A stretch of 64,000 nt of DNA, taken from NCBI GenBank assembly GCA_045542115.1, contig JAZQKK010000014.1, positions 186,001 to 250,000 of the forward strand, given 5' to 3'. How positions within the stretch are numbered: the first letter of the stretch is position 1; each line of letters opens with the position of its first letter. The stretch is from RGIG995 sp045542115 (GTDB lineage Bacteria; Bacillota; Clostridia; Oscillospirales; UBA644). The position numbers were made by a program, and so were the translations under genes. Positions 26,189 through 36,700 of this stretch are shown one piece after another. The notes beneath the pieces were generated by a model, which worked only from the letters and a program-made list of their open reading frames with translations, made no database searches and had not been told where the DNA came from.

Positions 26189-28251
26189 TGACCGATGAAA
26201 AATGGATTGTACTGCAACAGGACGAACAAACCGTTGCAAACATTCAATCCGAACACCAATTATCCGCCCCTGTGGCCCGGCTCTTATACAACCGGGGCAT
26301 TACCGCACCGGAAGACGTCCGCCGATTCCTGAGAAACGATTTACGGGAAAATCTTCACGACCCGTTCTTGCTGAAAGATATGGAACGGGCGGTGGCTCGG
26401 GTAAAAAAAGCCCTGGACGGCGGAGAAAAAATTACCGTTTATGGGGATTATGACGTAGACGGGATCACTTCCACAGTAATTTTGTATCAATACTTATCCG
26501 AACATACCGACCGATTGGATTATTACATTCCTTCCCGTCTGGAAGAAGGGTACGGACTGAACCCCGAAGCAATACAGACCATCCGGGACGGAGGGTCTAC
26601 CCTGCTGATTACCGTAGACACGGGAACGACGGCCGTAGAAGAAATTGCCTATGCAAAATCCATCGGTCTTGACGTGGTGGTAACCGACCATCACGAATGT
26701 ATGGAAACCTTGCCGGACTGCCCGGTCGTCAACCCCAAACGGAAAGATTCCGACTATCCCTTCCCCGAACTTGCGGGGGTAGGTGTGGTATTCAAATTTA
26801 TCAGTGCCTGTATGAACGATTCTCTGGAAGCCTTCCGGCGATACGGGGGAATCACTGCCATCGGTACCATTGCGGACATTATGCCGATTTTGGATGAAAA
26901 CCGCTCCATCGTTCGTTACGGACTCCAAAATCTGGAACAACACTGTCCCCCCGGAATCGAAGCCTTATTGCGGCTCAGCGGAACCTATGACGGAACCATT
27001 GATACCAACGTTATCGCCTACCAAATCGCCCCCCGGATGAATGCCGCCGGTCGCATCAGCGATTGTAAGATCTCGGTGCGGCTTCTTCTGGAAAAGGATT
27101 CGAAAAAGACAGCGGAATTGGCGCAATTGCTTTGCGATTGTAACGTGGAGCGAAAAGAAAAAGAACAGCAGGTGGTCCGGGATATCGACCTACTGTTGGC
27201 CGGCCACGCTCCGAAAGATAAAATTATGGTCTACGCGTCCGACCGCTGGCACAACGGCGTCATTGGAATTGCCGCGTCCCGGCTGACTGAACGGTATGCA
27301 AGACCCTGTATTTTAATCTGCTTTGAAGGAGATTCCGCAAAAGGCTCTGCCCGAAGCGTGAAGGGCGTCAACCTCTTTGAACTGGTTGGGAAATCCGCCT
27401 GTCACCTGGAAAATTTTGGCGGACACGAAATGGCGGTAGGCTTGACGTTGAAGCGGGAAAACTACGAGGCTTTTGTAAAGCACGTCACCGAAAATGCCGT
27501 CAAAGACATTCCCGACGAAGCGTTGATTCCCACTTGCGAGGCAGAATTTGTGGTGGACGAATCTGCGTTTACGTTGGATTTTGTCCGGTCGCTTTCCGTA
27601 TTGGAACCATTCGGAAACGGAAACCCCTATCCCTACGTGGTGGCGAAGAGCCTGAAAATCCGGTCGGTAACCGGTGTAGGCGGCGGGAAGCACACCCGTA
27701 TCACATTGGATAAAAACGGGACCGAAATCACGGCAATGTGGTTTGGGCACGGACCGGAAGACCTGGAATGCGGCGAAGGAGACAGTGTAGATATTTTCTG
27801 CACCATTACCGAAAAAACCTTCCGCCAGCGGCCAATGCTGAACGTAACGCTGCGAAGCATCCGCTTCTCCGAAGACCGGGAAGACCCGATTTATCGAAAT
27901 CACTACAAAGCCTACCGGGAACAGGGAACAAAACTGCCTGAAAGCTGCCGAATCAACCGTAGCCTAATGGTAGCGCTGTACCGATATTTGACGGCGACCG
28001 CGGTAAACGGAGACGGAAGCAGTTCCGTATTGCGAAAGCCCGAAACCATCATTCGGGCGGTGAAAAACCGCTATGGGGCAGATTGGAACATTTGCAGACT
28101 GTTCCTTTGCCTGGATACGATGCAAGAATTGGGGCTTTTGCAGTATACCGAAGATAAAACCCTGCGCATCACCCTCTTCCCTACGGAAAAGAAGGTCGAC
28201 TTGTGCAAAGCCCACGATTGGGATAAAATTTCATACTCCGAAAAAGGATAA
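26188..28251 (+). CDS. recJ: Single-stranded-DNA-specific exonuclease RecJ
   Basis: 687 residues. The DHH phosphoesterase motifs are clear: YGDYDVDGITS near 87-97, VTDHHE near 167, GTIADIMP near 228, then the DHHA1 domain with an RNA/DNA-binding GGH block (FGGHEMAVGL near 411) and a C-terminal OB-like region. RecJ degrades ssDNA 5' to 3' in recombination and repair. The start at 26188 overlaps the pncB stop by one base, with AGGAG 11 nt upstream; the frame is open further 5' but inside pncB. Confidence 0.95.
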   Translation: MTDEKWIVLQQDEQTVANIQSEHQLSAPVARLLYNRGITAPEDVRRFLRNDLRENLHDPFLLKDMERAVARVKKALDGGEKITVYGDYDVDGITSTVILYQYLSEHTDRLDYYIPSRLEEGYGLNPEAIQTIRDGGSTLLITVDTGTTAVEEIAYAKSIGLDVVVTDHHECMETLPDCPVVNPKRKDSDYPFPELAGVGVVFKFISACMNDSLEAFRRYGGITAIGTIADIMPILDENRSIVRYGLQNLEQHCPPGIEALLRLSGTYDGTIDTNVIAYQIAPRMNAAGRISDCKISVRLLLEKDSKKTAELAQLLCDCNVERKEKEQQVVRDIDLLLAGHAPKDKIMVYASDRWHNGVIGIAASRLTERYARPCILICFEGDSAKGSARSVKGVNLFELVGKSACHLENFGGHEMAVGLTLKRENYEAFVKHVTENAVKDIPDEALIPTCEAEFVVDESAFTLDFVRSLSVLEPFGNGNPYPYVVAKSLKIRSVTGVGGGKHTRITLDKNGTEITAMWFGHGPEDLECGEGDSVDIFCTITEKTFRQRPMLNVTLRSIRFSEDREDPIYRNHYKAYREQGTKLPESCRINRSLMVALYRYLTATAVNGDGSSSVLRKPETIIRAVKNRYGADWNICRLFLCLDTMQELGLLQYTEDKTLRITLFPTEKKVDLCKAHDWDKISYSEKG

Positions 28252-28255
28252 TGTT

Positions 28256-30400
28256 ATGTACGACAGTCTCATTTTGGATTTTTTGAAAGTTTTGGACGAA
28301 AACGACATCCGCTACAACGTTGACCGCATCCGGGATGCGGCGGTTTTTGCTGCCGAATCCCATCACGGACAGTTGCGGAAATCGGGAGAACCTTATATCA
28401 TCCATCCTCTGGAAGTAGCAAAGATACTGATTGGGTACGGGATGGACGAATCTTGTATTATCGCAAGTATCCTCCACGACGTCGTGGAAGATACTCCCGT
28501 AACGAAAGCAGATGTGGCCCAACGGTTTTCTCCGGAAATTGCAGAATTGGTGGACGGGGTAACAAAACTCGGTCGTATCAATTATACTTCAAAAGAAGAA
28601 CACCAGGTAGAAAATATCCGCAAGATGCTCTTGGCAATGGCGAAGGATATTCGGGTCATTATGATAAAACTGGCAGACCGACTTCACAATATGCGGACGC
28701 TGGAATATCAGACCGAGGATAAAAAGCGGAGCAAAGCCTTGGAAACGCTGGAAGTATACGCTCCCCTTGCCCACCGTCTGGGGATTCAGAATCTGAAAAG
28801 CGAACTGGAAGACATTGCTCTGAAATATATTGACCCCATTGGCTATGAAGAAATCGTAAACGACCTGGAAGTTTTTCACGAAAACAACGAGCGGTTCATC
28901 CGCATCAAGCAAACCATTACCGATGTTCTGAAAAAAGAAGGCATTGAAGCCACGATTGAAAGCCGCATCAAGCATATTTACAGCATCTATCGAAAGATGT
29001 TCAATCAGAACAAGGACTTCGATGAGATTTACGACCTGTACGCATTCCGCATCATCGTAGATAAGACGACGGAATGTTACAACGTGCTGGGATTGATGCA
29101 CGACCAATTCTCTGCCATTCCCGGCCGTCTGAAAGACTATATCGCAACACCGAAGCCCAATATGTATCAGTCTTTGCATACTACGGTTTCTTTCGAAGGG
29201 TATCTGTTTGAAATTCAGATACGTACCCACGAAATGCACAAGATTGCAGAATTGGGGATTGCCGCCCACTGGAAATACAAGACCGGTCGCTTTGGGAAAG
29301 ACCCCCTGGACGAACAGTTAACGTGGGTTCGCAAACTGTTGGAAGTTCAAAGCGACGTAAGTGATGCGGACGACTTTTTGAAAACCTTTAAAATCGACCT
29401 GTTCGCCGACCAGGTCTTCGTCTCCACCCCCAAAGGGGATATTATTACCCTGCACGCCGATTCCACGGTCATCGACTTTGCCTACGCCATTCATACCCAA
29501 GTAGGAAATAAAATGATTGGGGCGAAGGTCAACGGCCGCATCGTGGAATTGACCTCGAAAATGCAGAACGGGGACGTTGTGGAAATTCTGACCTCCGATT
29601 CGTCCGCAGGCCCTTCCCGGGACTGGCTGAATCTGGTCAAAACCAACGAAGCAAAAGCCAAGATTCGCCAATGGTTCAAGAAAGAAAAACGGGAAGAAAA
29701 CATTCTTCAAGGCAGGGCGGACCTGGAACGGGAAATGAAGCGAAGCCTTATCAACACGGCAAACGTGGACGAAAAGGAATTGTTCTCACCCATTCTTGCC
29801 CGATACGGTCTGGAAACGGTGGAAGACCTGTATGCCGCCATCGGCTACGGGGGCGTTTCCATCTCCAAGATTCTGCCGAAATTAAAGGTAGATTACAGCA
29901 AGATGATTCGCAAACAGGCGGAACAAACGCCTGTTCAACCCACCTTTACCACCAAGAAAAAACCGGTCAGCGGCGTTGTGGTGGACGATATCGACAACTG
30001 CCTGGTTCGCTTGGCGGGCTGTTGCGTACCCGTTCCGGGGGATGATATTATCGGCTTTATCACCCGCGGAAACGGCGTTACGGTACACCAGACCAACTGT
30101 CCCCATCTGAAAGGGATTGAACCCGGACGATTGGTGAAAGTCCATTGGGAAGACGCAGAAAACGAATACTTCAACACCACACTGACCATCGATGCCTTGA
30201 ACCGGATTGATCTGATGGCCGATATTTCTTCTGCCCTGGCGCAAATGCACATTATGACCCGGGGACTTTCGATGCAACAGATTCCCAACGGAGACGTGCG
30301 GGTAGTTTTGAGTATTGAAGTTCACAGTCTGTCCCACCTGGAAATTATTGCCAAGCGGTTGCGGAGAATCAAAGACGTATTGAAGGTGGAACGGGTATGA
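28256..30400 (+). CDS. rel: Bifunctional (p)ppGpp synthetase/hydrolase (Rel)
   Basis: 714 residues with the full Rel layout: an HD hydrolase domain with ILHDVVEDT near 75, a synthetase domain with YDLYAFRIIVD near 262 and PKPNMYQSLHTTV near 300, a TGS domain (about 386-446) and a C-terminal ACT domain (about 640-714). The intact HD and synthetase motifs suggest both activities. It makes and removes the starvation alarmone (p)ppGpp on stalled ribosomes. ATG at 28256 has AAGGA upstream, 4 nt after recJ. Its stop overlaps dtd (ATGA). Confidence 0.95.
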   Translation: MYDSLILDFLKVLDENDIRYNVDRIRDAAVFAAESHHGQLRKSGEPYIIHPLEVAKILIGYGMDESCIIASILHDVVEDTPVTKADVAQRFSPEIAELVDGVTKLGRINYTSKEEHQVENIRKMLLAMAKDIRVIMIKLADRLHNMRTLEYQTEDKKRSKALETLEVYAPLAHRLGIQNLKSELEDIALKYIDPIGYEEIVNDLEVFHENNERFIRIKQTITDVLKKEGIEATIESRIKHIYSIYRKMFNQNKDFDEIYDLYAFRIIVDKTTECYNVLGLMHDQFSAIPGRLKDYIATPKPNMYQSLHTTVSFEGYLFEIQIRTHEMHKIAELGIAAHWKYKTGRFGKDPLDEQLTWVRKLLEVQSDVSDADDFLKTFKIDLFADQVFVSTPKGDIITLHADSTVIDFAYAIHTQVGNKMIGAKVNGRIVELTSKMQNGDVVEILTSDSSAGPSRDWLNLVKTNEAKAKIRQWFKKEKREENILQGRADLEREMKRSLINTANVDEKELFSPILARYGLETVEDLYAAIGYGGVSISKILPKLKVDYSKMIRKQAEQTPVQPTFTTKKKPVSGVVVDDIDNCLVRLAGCCVPVPGDDIIGFITRGNGVTVHQTNCPHLKGIEPGRLVKVHWEDAENEYFNTTLTIDALNRIDLMADISSALAQMHIMTRGLSMQQIPNGDVRVVLSIEVHSLSHLEIIAKRLRRIKDVLKVERV

Positions 30401-30846
30401 AAGCAGTCGTTCAACGGGTGCGGAGCGCCAAATTGTCCGCCGACGGAGTTCCCTTTTCCGAAATCGGAAGCGGGATGTTGATTTTTCTGGGGGTCTGTCC
30501 GGAAGACACGGAAAAAGAAGTGGATTTTTTAGTACGAAAGTGTGCCAATCTGCGGATTTTTGAAGACGAAAACGGAAAGATGAACGTCTCCCCCTCCCTT
30601 GCAAAAGCGGAAGTTTTGGCGGTATCTCAATTTACCTTGTTAGGGTCCTGCGCCGAAGGGAATCGCCCCTATTTCGGCGGAGCAGCCCGTCCGGAGATTG
30701 CAAAACCCCTTTACGAACGGTTCTGTGAAGAAATGGGGAAACTGCTGCCCACCAAGACCGGCGTGTTCGGAGCCGATATGCAAATTGAAACGGTTTGCGA
30801 CGGACCGGTAACCATTCTGATGGACACAAAGGAGTTATTGAAATGA
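30397..30846 (+). CDS. dtd: D-aminoacyl-tRNA deacylase
   Basis: 149 residues, full length. The two active site motifs are recognisable: SQFTLLGS near 77 (family SQFTLYA) and DGPVTILMDT near 134 (family NxGPVT). The enzyme removes D-amino acids, and Gly from mischarged tRNA-Ala, in the cytoplasm. It is translationally coupled at both ends by ATGA overlaps. The rel-dtd pairing is very common in Firmicutes. Confidence 0.93.
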   Translation: MKAVVQRVRSAKLSADGVPFSEIGSGMLIFLGVCPEDTEKEVDFLVRKCANLRIFEDENGKMNVSPSLAKAEVLAVSQFTLLGSCAEGNRPYFGGAARPEIAKPLYERFCEEMGKLLPTKTGVFGADMQIETVCDGPVTILMDTKELLK

Positions 30847-31472
30847 CCATAAAGAGAATCCTTGTAGGAAGTCTCATCACCAATTGCTACCTTCTTCTCT
30901 TTTCTGACCGGGCAGTGGTTATCGACCCGGGCGATAATCCGGAAAAAATATTGAAATTCTGCGGAAATCTCAAAATTTCCGATATTCTTCTGACCCACGG
31001 ACACTTGGACCACACGGCGGCCCTTTGTGACCTTGTGGAACAGCAAAATTGCCGTGTTTGGATGCACAAAGACGACGAATGTTTCCTCAACGATGACGTC
31101 TTGCGCGCTCCGGCTTCGGTCCCCAAGCCGGATTGGAGATACGATTATAAAGCCACGAATCTGCTCTCCGATGGAGATAAAATTACCATTTCTGACCCGC
31201 AGGAAAGCGTATCGTTTCACGTCATCCATACCCCGGGACACACCCCCGGTTCAATTTGTTTCTACTTGGAAAAACAGAACGTTTTGTTTTCCGGAGATAC
31301 GCTGTTTAAAGAAGCTCGGGGACGAACGGATTTTCCCAAAAGCGACGAGGGGAAAATGGCAGAATCCCTGAAAAAACTTTCCCTTTTACCCCAAGAGACA
31401 TTGGTCTATCCCGGCCACGGATTTTCTACGAAAATTTGCGATGAGGGATGGATTGCGGGAGATTTGATTTGA
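30843..31472 (+). CDS. MBL-fold metallo-hydrolase (YcbL/glyoxalase II-like)
   Basis: 209 residues. Metal ligands: THGHLDH near 54-60, HTPGHTPGS near 130, FSGDTLF near 152 and the C-terminal PGHG near 191. This is the glyoxalase II-like group of small MBL hydrolases; the true substrate is not known. The start ATG at 30843 overlaps the dtd stop and has AAAGGAG upstream. In Clostridia this gene commonly sits between dtd and hemZ. Confidence 0.88.
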   Translation: MTIKRILVGSLITNCYLLLFSDRAVVIDPGDNPEKILKFCGNLKISDILLTHGHLDHTAALCDLVEQQNCRVWMHKDDECFLNDDVLRAPASVPKPDWRYDYKATNLLSDGDKITISDPQESVSFHVIHTPGHTPGSICFYLEKQNVLFSGDTLFKEARGRTDFPKSDEGKMAESLKKLSLLPQETLVYPGHGFSTKICDEGWIAGDLI

Positions 31473-32842
31473 AACTGATTTTAAACAATACCGAAGACAG
31501 CTTTGACGTTATCGCTCTGTCAAGCCTGTTTTTCCCCCGGGACGGGTTTACCGAAGAAAAAGGGAAAATTCTCACCGTTACCCGAAAAGACGATACCTTT
31601 GAGGCGATCCTGGAATGGAAGGAAAAACAATATCGCGCCGCCTACAAAATCGACCCGGATATTCACGACGCTGAGCGATGTGCCATCAAACGGACCGCGT
31701 ACGACGTTTTTTCCCAGGCTACGGGCATCCGGTCCCCTTGGGGAATTTTATCGGGAGTCCGACCCGTTCGGTTTTATCAGACTCTTTTGGGCATCTATGG
31801 GGATAAAACCGAAGAAATAATGACCGAGGCCTATCTTGTAACCAAAGAAAAGATCGACCTGTGCAAAAATACGATTTTGCATCAAACGTCGGCCCGGAAT
31901 AACCATCAGCCGGGGGATGCGGGGATGTATCTTTCCATTCCCTTCTGCCCCAGCCGGTGCAAATACTGTTCGTTTGTCTCTCACGTGACGGGGGAAGAAA
32001 ATCTTCTGATTCCAGAATATCTGGAAGTGCTGAAAAAAGAATTGAAAGAAAAGACTGCGGCGGCACAAGAAAACGGACACCGCATCACCACCCTTTACAT
32101 CGGGGGAGGAACTCCGACAACCCTGACCGCAGAACAGTTAAAAGACCTGATGACAACGGTACAAAACTACGTGGACGTGCCTTCTCTTCTGGAATATACT
32201 GTGGAGGCGGGACGCCCCGACACCATTACCGAAGAAAAGTTGAAGATCATTGAAGGATACGGCGCCACCCGAGTCAGTGTCAATCCCCAAACGTTGCGTG
32301 ACGAAATTCTGCAACGGGTCGGGCGGAAACATACGGCTGCGGATTTTTACCGTGCCTACGAACAGGCACGAAAAACGGCTCTTGCGGTAAACGTGGACCT
32401 GATTGCCGGTCTTCCCGGGGATACGCCGAAGGGATTTGAAGATACGATGAGAGGCGTAACGCAACTGGACCCGCACAACATCACCGTACATACGCTGTAT
32501 CTCAAACGGGCGGCGGATTATGGGGAGGAAACCCCGGAAACCTTTATGAAAAACGCCGGAGACGCGGTAAAAATGGTGGATATTTCCCAACGCTACTGCC
32601 GGGAAGGGGGATATTTCCCCTATTATCTGTACCGTCAAAAAAATACGGTGGGAAACCTGGAAAACGTAGGATATGCAAAACCGGGCTATGAAAGTCCCTA
32701 TAATATTTATATGATGGACGACCTGCAACCCATCTACGGGGTGGGGGCAAACGCCACGACGAAACGAATCGAGAACGGCACCGTCTCCCGGGTGTGCAAT
32801 ACGAAATTTGCATACAATTATATTAAAGATGGGTGGAAATGA
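31469..32842 (+). CDS. hemZ: Coproporphyrinogen dehydrogenase-like radical SAM protein HemZ
   Basis: 457 residues. The N-terminal about 150 residues are specific to HemZ; the radical SAM core has C-x3-C-x2-C (CPSRCKYC near 167), GGGTPT near 214 and a HemN-type C-terminal region. HemN-like enzymes decarboxylate coproporphyrinogen III without oxygen, but HemZ itself is of uncertain role and some relatives are heme chaperones. The start is taken as TTG at 31469, because it overlaps the MBL stop (TTGA), has GGGAG about 8 nt upstream, and gives the family-typical MKLIL. The alternative ATG at 31448 has no clear ribosome site. Confidence 0.88.
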   Translation: MKLILNNTEDSFDVIALSSLFFPRDGFTEEKGKILTVTRKDDTFEAILEWKEKQYRAAYKIDPDIHDAERCAIKRTAYDVFSQATGIRSPWGILSGVRPVRFYQTLLGIYGDKTEEIMTEAYLVTKEKIDLCKNTILHQTSARNNHQPGDAGMYLSIPFCPSRCKYCSFVSHVTGEENLLIPEYLEVLKKELKEKTAAAQENGHRITTLYIGGGTPTTLTAEQLKDLMTTVQNYVDVPSLLEYTVEAGRPDTITEEKLKIIEGYGATRVSVNPQTLRDEILQRVGRKHTAADFYRAYEQARKTALAVNVDLIAGLPGDTPKGFEDTMRGVTQLDPHNITVHTLYLKRAADYGEETPETFMKNAGDAVKMVDISQRYCREGGYFPYYLYRQKNTVGNLENVGYAKPGYESPYNIYMMDDLQPIYGVGANATTKRIENGTVSRVCNTKFAYNYIKDGWK

Positions 32843-32903
32843 AGGTTTTTTAAAGTTCACAAAAATGTAACAGGAACTTGACCTTGTTTTTCCATTGCAG
32901 GAC

Positions 32904-32932
32904 TTGACAGATAGGGTTTTTTCGTGTATAAT
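32904..32932 (+). promoter_or_regulatory. Strong sigma-A promoter of rpsU
   Basis: Consensus TTGACA (32904-32909), 17 bp, TATAAT (32927-32932). Confidence 0.9.
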
Positions 32933-32992
32933 ATTAAAGGATTTTGAAAAATCAGAATCTTTCAGCGTATACGATGGAGGGAGGGAATAATA

Positions 32993-33169
32993 ATGTCTGA
33001 AATCAAGATCAAAGAGAACGAATCGTTGGATAATGCGCTCCGTCGTTTTAAGAGACAGTGTGCGAAAGCCGGGACTTTGGCTGAGCTGAGAAAACGCGAA
33101 CACTACGAAAAGCCTTCCGTCAAGCGCAAGAAGAAGTCCGAAGCCGCAAGAAAGCGCAAGTATAAGTAA
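32993..33169 (+). CDS. rpsU: 30S ribosomal protein S21
   Basis: 58 residues, beginning MSEIKIKENESLDNALRRFK and ending in the very basic KRKKKSEAARKRKYK tail typical of S21. S21 binds the 30S platform near the anti-Shine-Dalgarno region and helps initiation. It is a strong one-gene unit: consensus promoter, GGAGGGAGGG ribosome site, and a terminator 8 nt after the stop. Confidence 0.97.
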   Translation: MSEIKIKENESLDNALRRFKRQCAKAGTLAELRKREHYEKPSVKRKKKSEAARKRKYK

Positions 33170-33176
33170 CGATCCG

Positions 33177-33207
33177 AAAGTGCGTGATTCCATCACGCAC
33201 TTTTTTC
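33177..33207 (+). terminator. Terminator of rpsU
   Basis: GTGCGTGAT / ATCACGCAC stem with TCC loop, then TTTTTT. Confidence 0.93.
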
Positions 33208-33219
33208 ATAGGAGGATTT

Positions 33220-33717
33220 ATGAGTTTTTACACTCCCACCTTACGCCTGAGAAGATATACCCAAGTCACCCCTGCCCTGCTGAATGAGATGGGCATCAAA
33301 GGTGTGATTACGGACCTGGACGACACGTTGGCCCCCCGGAACGTCTTTTTGCCCGACGAGGAGGTGCAAGCCTGGGTCAAAGGGTTGACCGAGGCTGGAA
33401 TCGAAGTCTGCATCGTGTCAAACAACCACAAAAAACGCACGGAAGACTTTGCAACGCCTTTGGGGTTGTCCTGTTTCTACGAAGCACTCAAACCCTCAAA
33501 AAAGGCCATTTTTAAGGCTCTGGACCTGTTACAACTGTCCAAAGACGAGGTGGTCATTTTGGGCGACCAACTGTTTACCGATATGACTGCCGCCAACCGC
33601 TGCAAAATGAAGGGAATTTTGGTTGACCCGGTGGGAACTTACGGCGGATGGTTCGTTCATTTCAAGCGAAAATTGGAAATCCCCTTACGAAAAAAAATTA
33701 AATACGACAAAGAATAA
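33220..33717 (+). CDS. yqeG: YqeG-family HAD phosphatase
   Basis: 165 residues of HAD subclass IIIA. The nucleophile motif DLDDTLAP is near 31, motif II VSNN near 67, Lys in KPSKK near 91 and motif IV GDQLFTD near 115. The bacterial family is thought to act on a phosphorylated lipid or nucleotide; the eukaryotic relative PTPMT/Gep4 group dephosphorylates phosphatidylglycerolphosphate, so a similar role is conceivable. The start at 33220 is fixed by GGAGG. It is transcribed past or after the rpsU terminator; no own promoter is obvious. Confidence 0.88.
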   Translation: MSFYTPTLRLRRYTQVTPALLNEMGIKGVITDLDDTLAPRNVFLPDEEVQAWVKGLTEAGIEVCIVSNNHKKRTEDFATPLGLSCFYEALKPSKKAIFKALDLLQLSKDEVVILGDQLFTDMTAANRCKMKGILVDPVGTYGGWFVHFKRKLEIPLRKKIKYDKE

Positions 33718-33757
33718 AAAACGGTGCAACTTCTTTCGAAGTTGCACCTTGTTTTTT
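33716..33757. terminator. Bidirectional terminator hairpin, copy 1 of a repeated element
   Basis: GGTGCAACTTC / GAAGTTGCACC stem (33723-33748) with T-runs on both strands, between convergent yqeG and the metallophosphoesterase gene. Nearly the same hairpin occurs at 38803-38842. Confidence 0.9.
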
Positions 33758-33763
33758 AGAAAC

Positions 33764-36700
33764 TTATTCCGCCGCGGTAAGAGTAATCGTAGCCCGGGCG
33801 ACGGTGGTAATACGGTCCACGTCTCCGGTGGGAGTTCCGTTGACGGTCAACGTGAATTCCGCCTTGGGAGCATCGGCAACGGCGGTATTTTCAGCGGTAG
33901 CAAGCACTTGTTCCGCCGATTCAGGAGTAACCAAAAGTTGGTCGTCCGCATCTTGGTCTGCCACGGTCAACGTGGCTTTCACGGCGGCGTTGGAATGGTT
34001 GACCACGGTAACTTTTAGATCCTGATCCAGCCATTTGGCATCTTCTACCCCTTCGAAGGTGTGATTCGTGGGATTCCAGATGCCTTCCTTTCCGCCGGTG
34101 TAATCAAAGGAAACGTCGTCGTTTTCCCAGACCATATCCAGTGAATAAACTTTTGCGGCGGGAGTCAACTCTTTGTAATTCACTGTCAGGTCGTTGTTTT
34201 CGGATTTCAAGTTATCGCTCTCTTCTTCGTTGGCGACAAAGAAGGTGGCGTAAGGAATGACCTGATTGTTTGCAAAGTCATAACCGGTCAACAAGGTTCC
34301 GGATTCATAAACGGTGGCAATATAACCGGTCTGCTTATCGTAAAGAGAGGGAACGTGAACGGCGGTATAACCCAAATCCGTTTGAGATGCAACGTATTCG
34401 GTACCGGTCCACGTAAACCAGGCAGTCTGGGACAAATGGAACGGCGCGTTAGAAGCATCAAAGGCATTGTGGAAATGTCCGCTGAAATGAATCACGTTGT
34501 CGTGGCCCTTCAAAACGTCGCTGAGTTGCTGGAAGGCCTCGGTTTCCTTATAGAGGGGGAGCCCGGAATCCTTCGTAGGATAGTGGAACATCAAAATGAC
34601 GTTTTGATAGTTTTCGGAAGTATCAAGAACTTCATCCAACCATTTCAACTGATTTTCGGTGACATATGCAGTCCCGCCATATTTTTCATCGCCGGTATTA
34701 TTGATACCCTGTTCAATCTCGTTGGGACCGATACCGAGATAAACGAACAGATCGTCTCCGTATTCCACGGTGTAATCGTAACGGCCGCCGTAATAGGGAG
34801 AAACGGCAACCTTAAACTCACCGTTGGGGCCGGTATAATTGGGATTGGCAAAGGTCTCCACGTTAGCAAGCATATTGGCAACGGCCGTTTCCGTGGTAAG
34901 TCCCGCGGAAATCGTCCAATCCAAGGAATCGTGATTTCCCAAAGTTATAAACAGAGGAATGGTAAATTTGCCGTTATAAGTCTCTTTAAAGGCATCGAAT
35001 TCCGACTGAGAAGCGTGGGATGTAAAGTCTCCGGCGACCGTCGCAAATTTTGCACCTATACTCTCCAAATGAGTCAACGCAGCAGTCAAAGCACCGGGAG
35101 CGGCAGCATAACCAAAATGAACGTCGGACAAGATACCGAAGGTGTATTTTTCTCTACCGAAGTTTGATCTGCGGTTATTGGGAATTACGTAACTGCCTGC
35201 CTGTTCCCCGTCAATAACCACCCACAAATGGGTCACACCAAAGGGAATAACCGTTCTCTCTTCCAAAGAATGGGTAACAACAGCGCCATTTACAGAGCGC
35301 TTGTGGGGGAGGGAAAGTGCCGTATAACCGGTCAGAGGACCTTCACTTGTTCCCCAATAGAGTTCAAACTGACATCTTCCCTCAGCGTAATCTTTGCTCA
35401 ACGTAACATTGATGTTTCCTGCTGCCATTCCGGCTTGGTTGGAAGCATAATTATAATCGATCTGAGAAACGGTGGGAAGTTGTTCGATAACCAAGGTGCG
35501 TTCCACCGAAATTTCATCGGTGAGGACCACCTTCAAATTCCAGGAACCGGCGGCAGCCAGGGTTGCCTTGCTATTCAATGTCAGGGTCACCTGAGCATCG
35601 GGGAAATAAGACGAAAGAACCGTAGTAACGTCTTCTTTCGTCAGATGATTGGAGAGGGTAATACCGTCGATGAGGCGGTTCAATTCCGCCTTTGACGCAT
35701 CCTCGTCTACCACAATTTCTTCGGAATAAGCCTGAAAAGATTTCAGCATAGGATAATAATATTTTCCATCTTCGGCAGACTTAATTGTCCACGCAGAGGA
35801 ATTTCCGTTGGTTAACCCCGTAAAGAAGGTGGGGCTGATGGCATTGTAATCGTTGACAACGGTAGCACTGGTTTCCACGTCGTGCTGATAAACGGCGGAA
35901 TTTGCCCCTTCGGCAACCAGGCGGCCGGCGATGGCAAAGTTATTGATACGAACGGTGTTGTTTTCAACCGTGTTGCTGGTTACGCCTTGATAGCTGATAA
36001 TATTTCCGGCCATCGTCAGACCCGTGGTAGCCGCGCCGGTATTGATGGCTTTGATTACGCCGACATTTAAACAGTTTTCAATTTTTCTAGTAGAAAAACT
36101 CCAAGCACGCCCGATAATACCTGCGGCAACGGCGTAAGACCCGCCGTTGGCTTCTGCAATCACGGTGGCTCCGTTATAGCAGTTTTTGATGGTAAAGCCG
36201 ATTCCGGAAGATTTATTCGTGCAACCTACCAGACCGCCTACACCCAGCTGATGCGTTGTTTTTCCGTGGAGGGTTCCAGAAAGAACCGCAACGTTTTCAA
36301 TCACGCCGCCCGTTGAGGGAAGATATCCGCAGACGGTACCCAAAGAAGAAAGTCCGCCCGCACTATTTAAATAAAACGCCACGTTCTTAAAGGCAAGATT
36401 TTTCACAGTACCGCCGTCAACGGTGCCGAAAAGCCCCCAGACGTAACTTTTTTCCACAACGGGGGAAGAAGCTGTGCCGGAGTGCATATTGGAAATGACG
36501 TGACCGCATCCGTCAAAAGTCCCGGTCAAGGTTCCCAGGGGAGTCCACTCAACGGCCGTAAGATCCAAATCCGTAGTCAACCGGAAGGAGCCGGACAGAG
36601 GATAAGCGGCGTCTACACCGATTTTCAACAGTGCCTCAACGGAATCAATTCCAATCACCGCAGAAATTGCCTGAGAAGCCGAAAAGGTTGAAGGAAGCGG

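Noticed and set aside
24014..26239. 741-codon minus-strand open frame across the LRR and pncB genes
   Set aside because: It spans two real plus-strand genes and their junction and shows only shadow-type composition.
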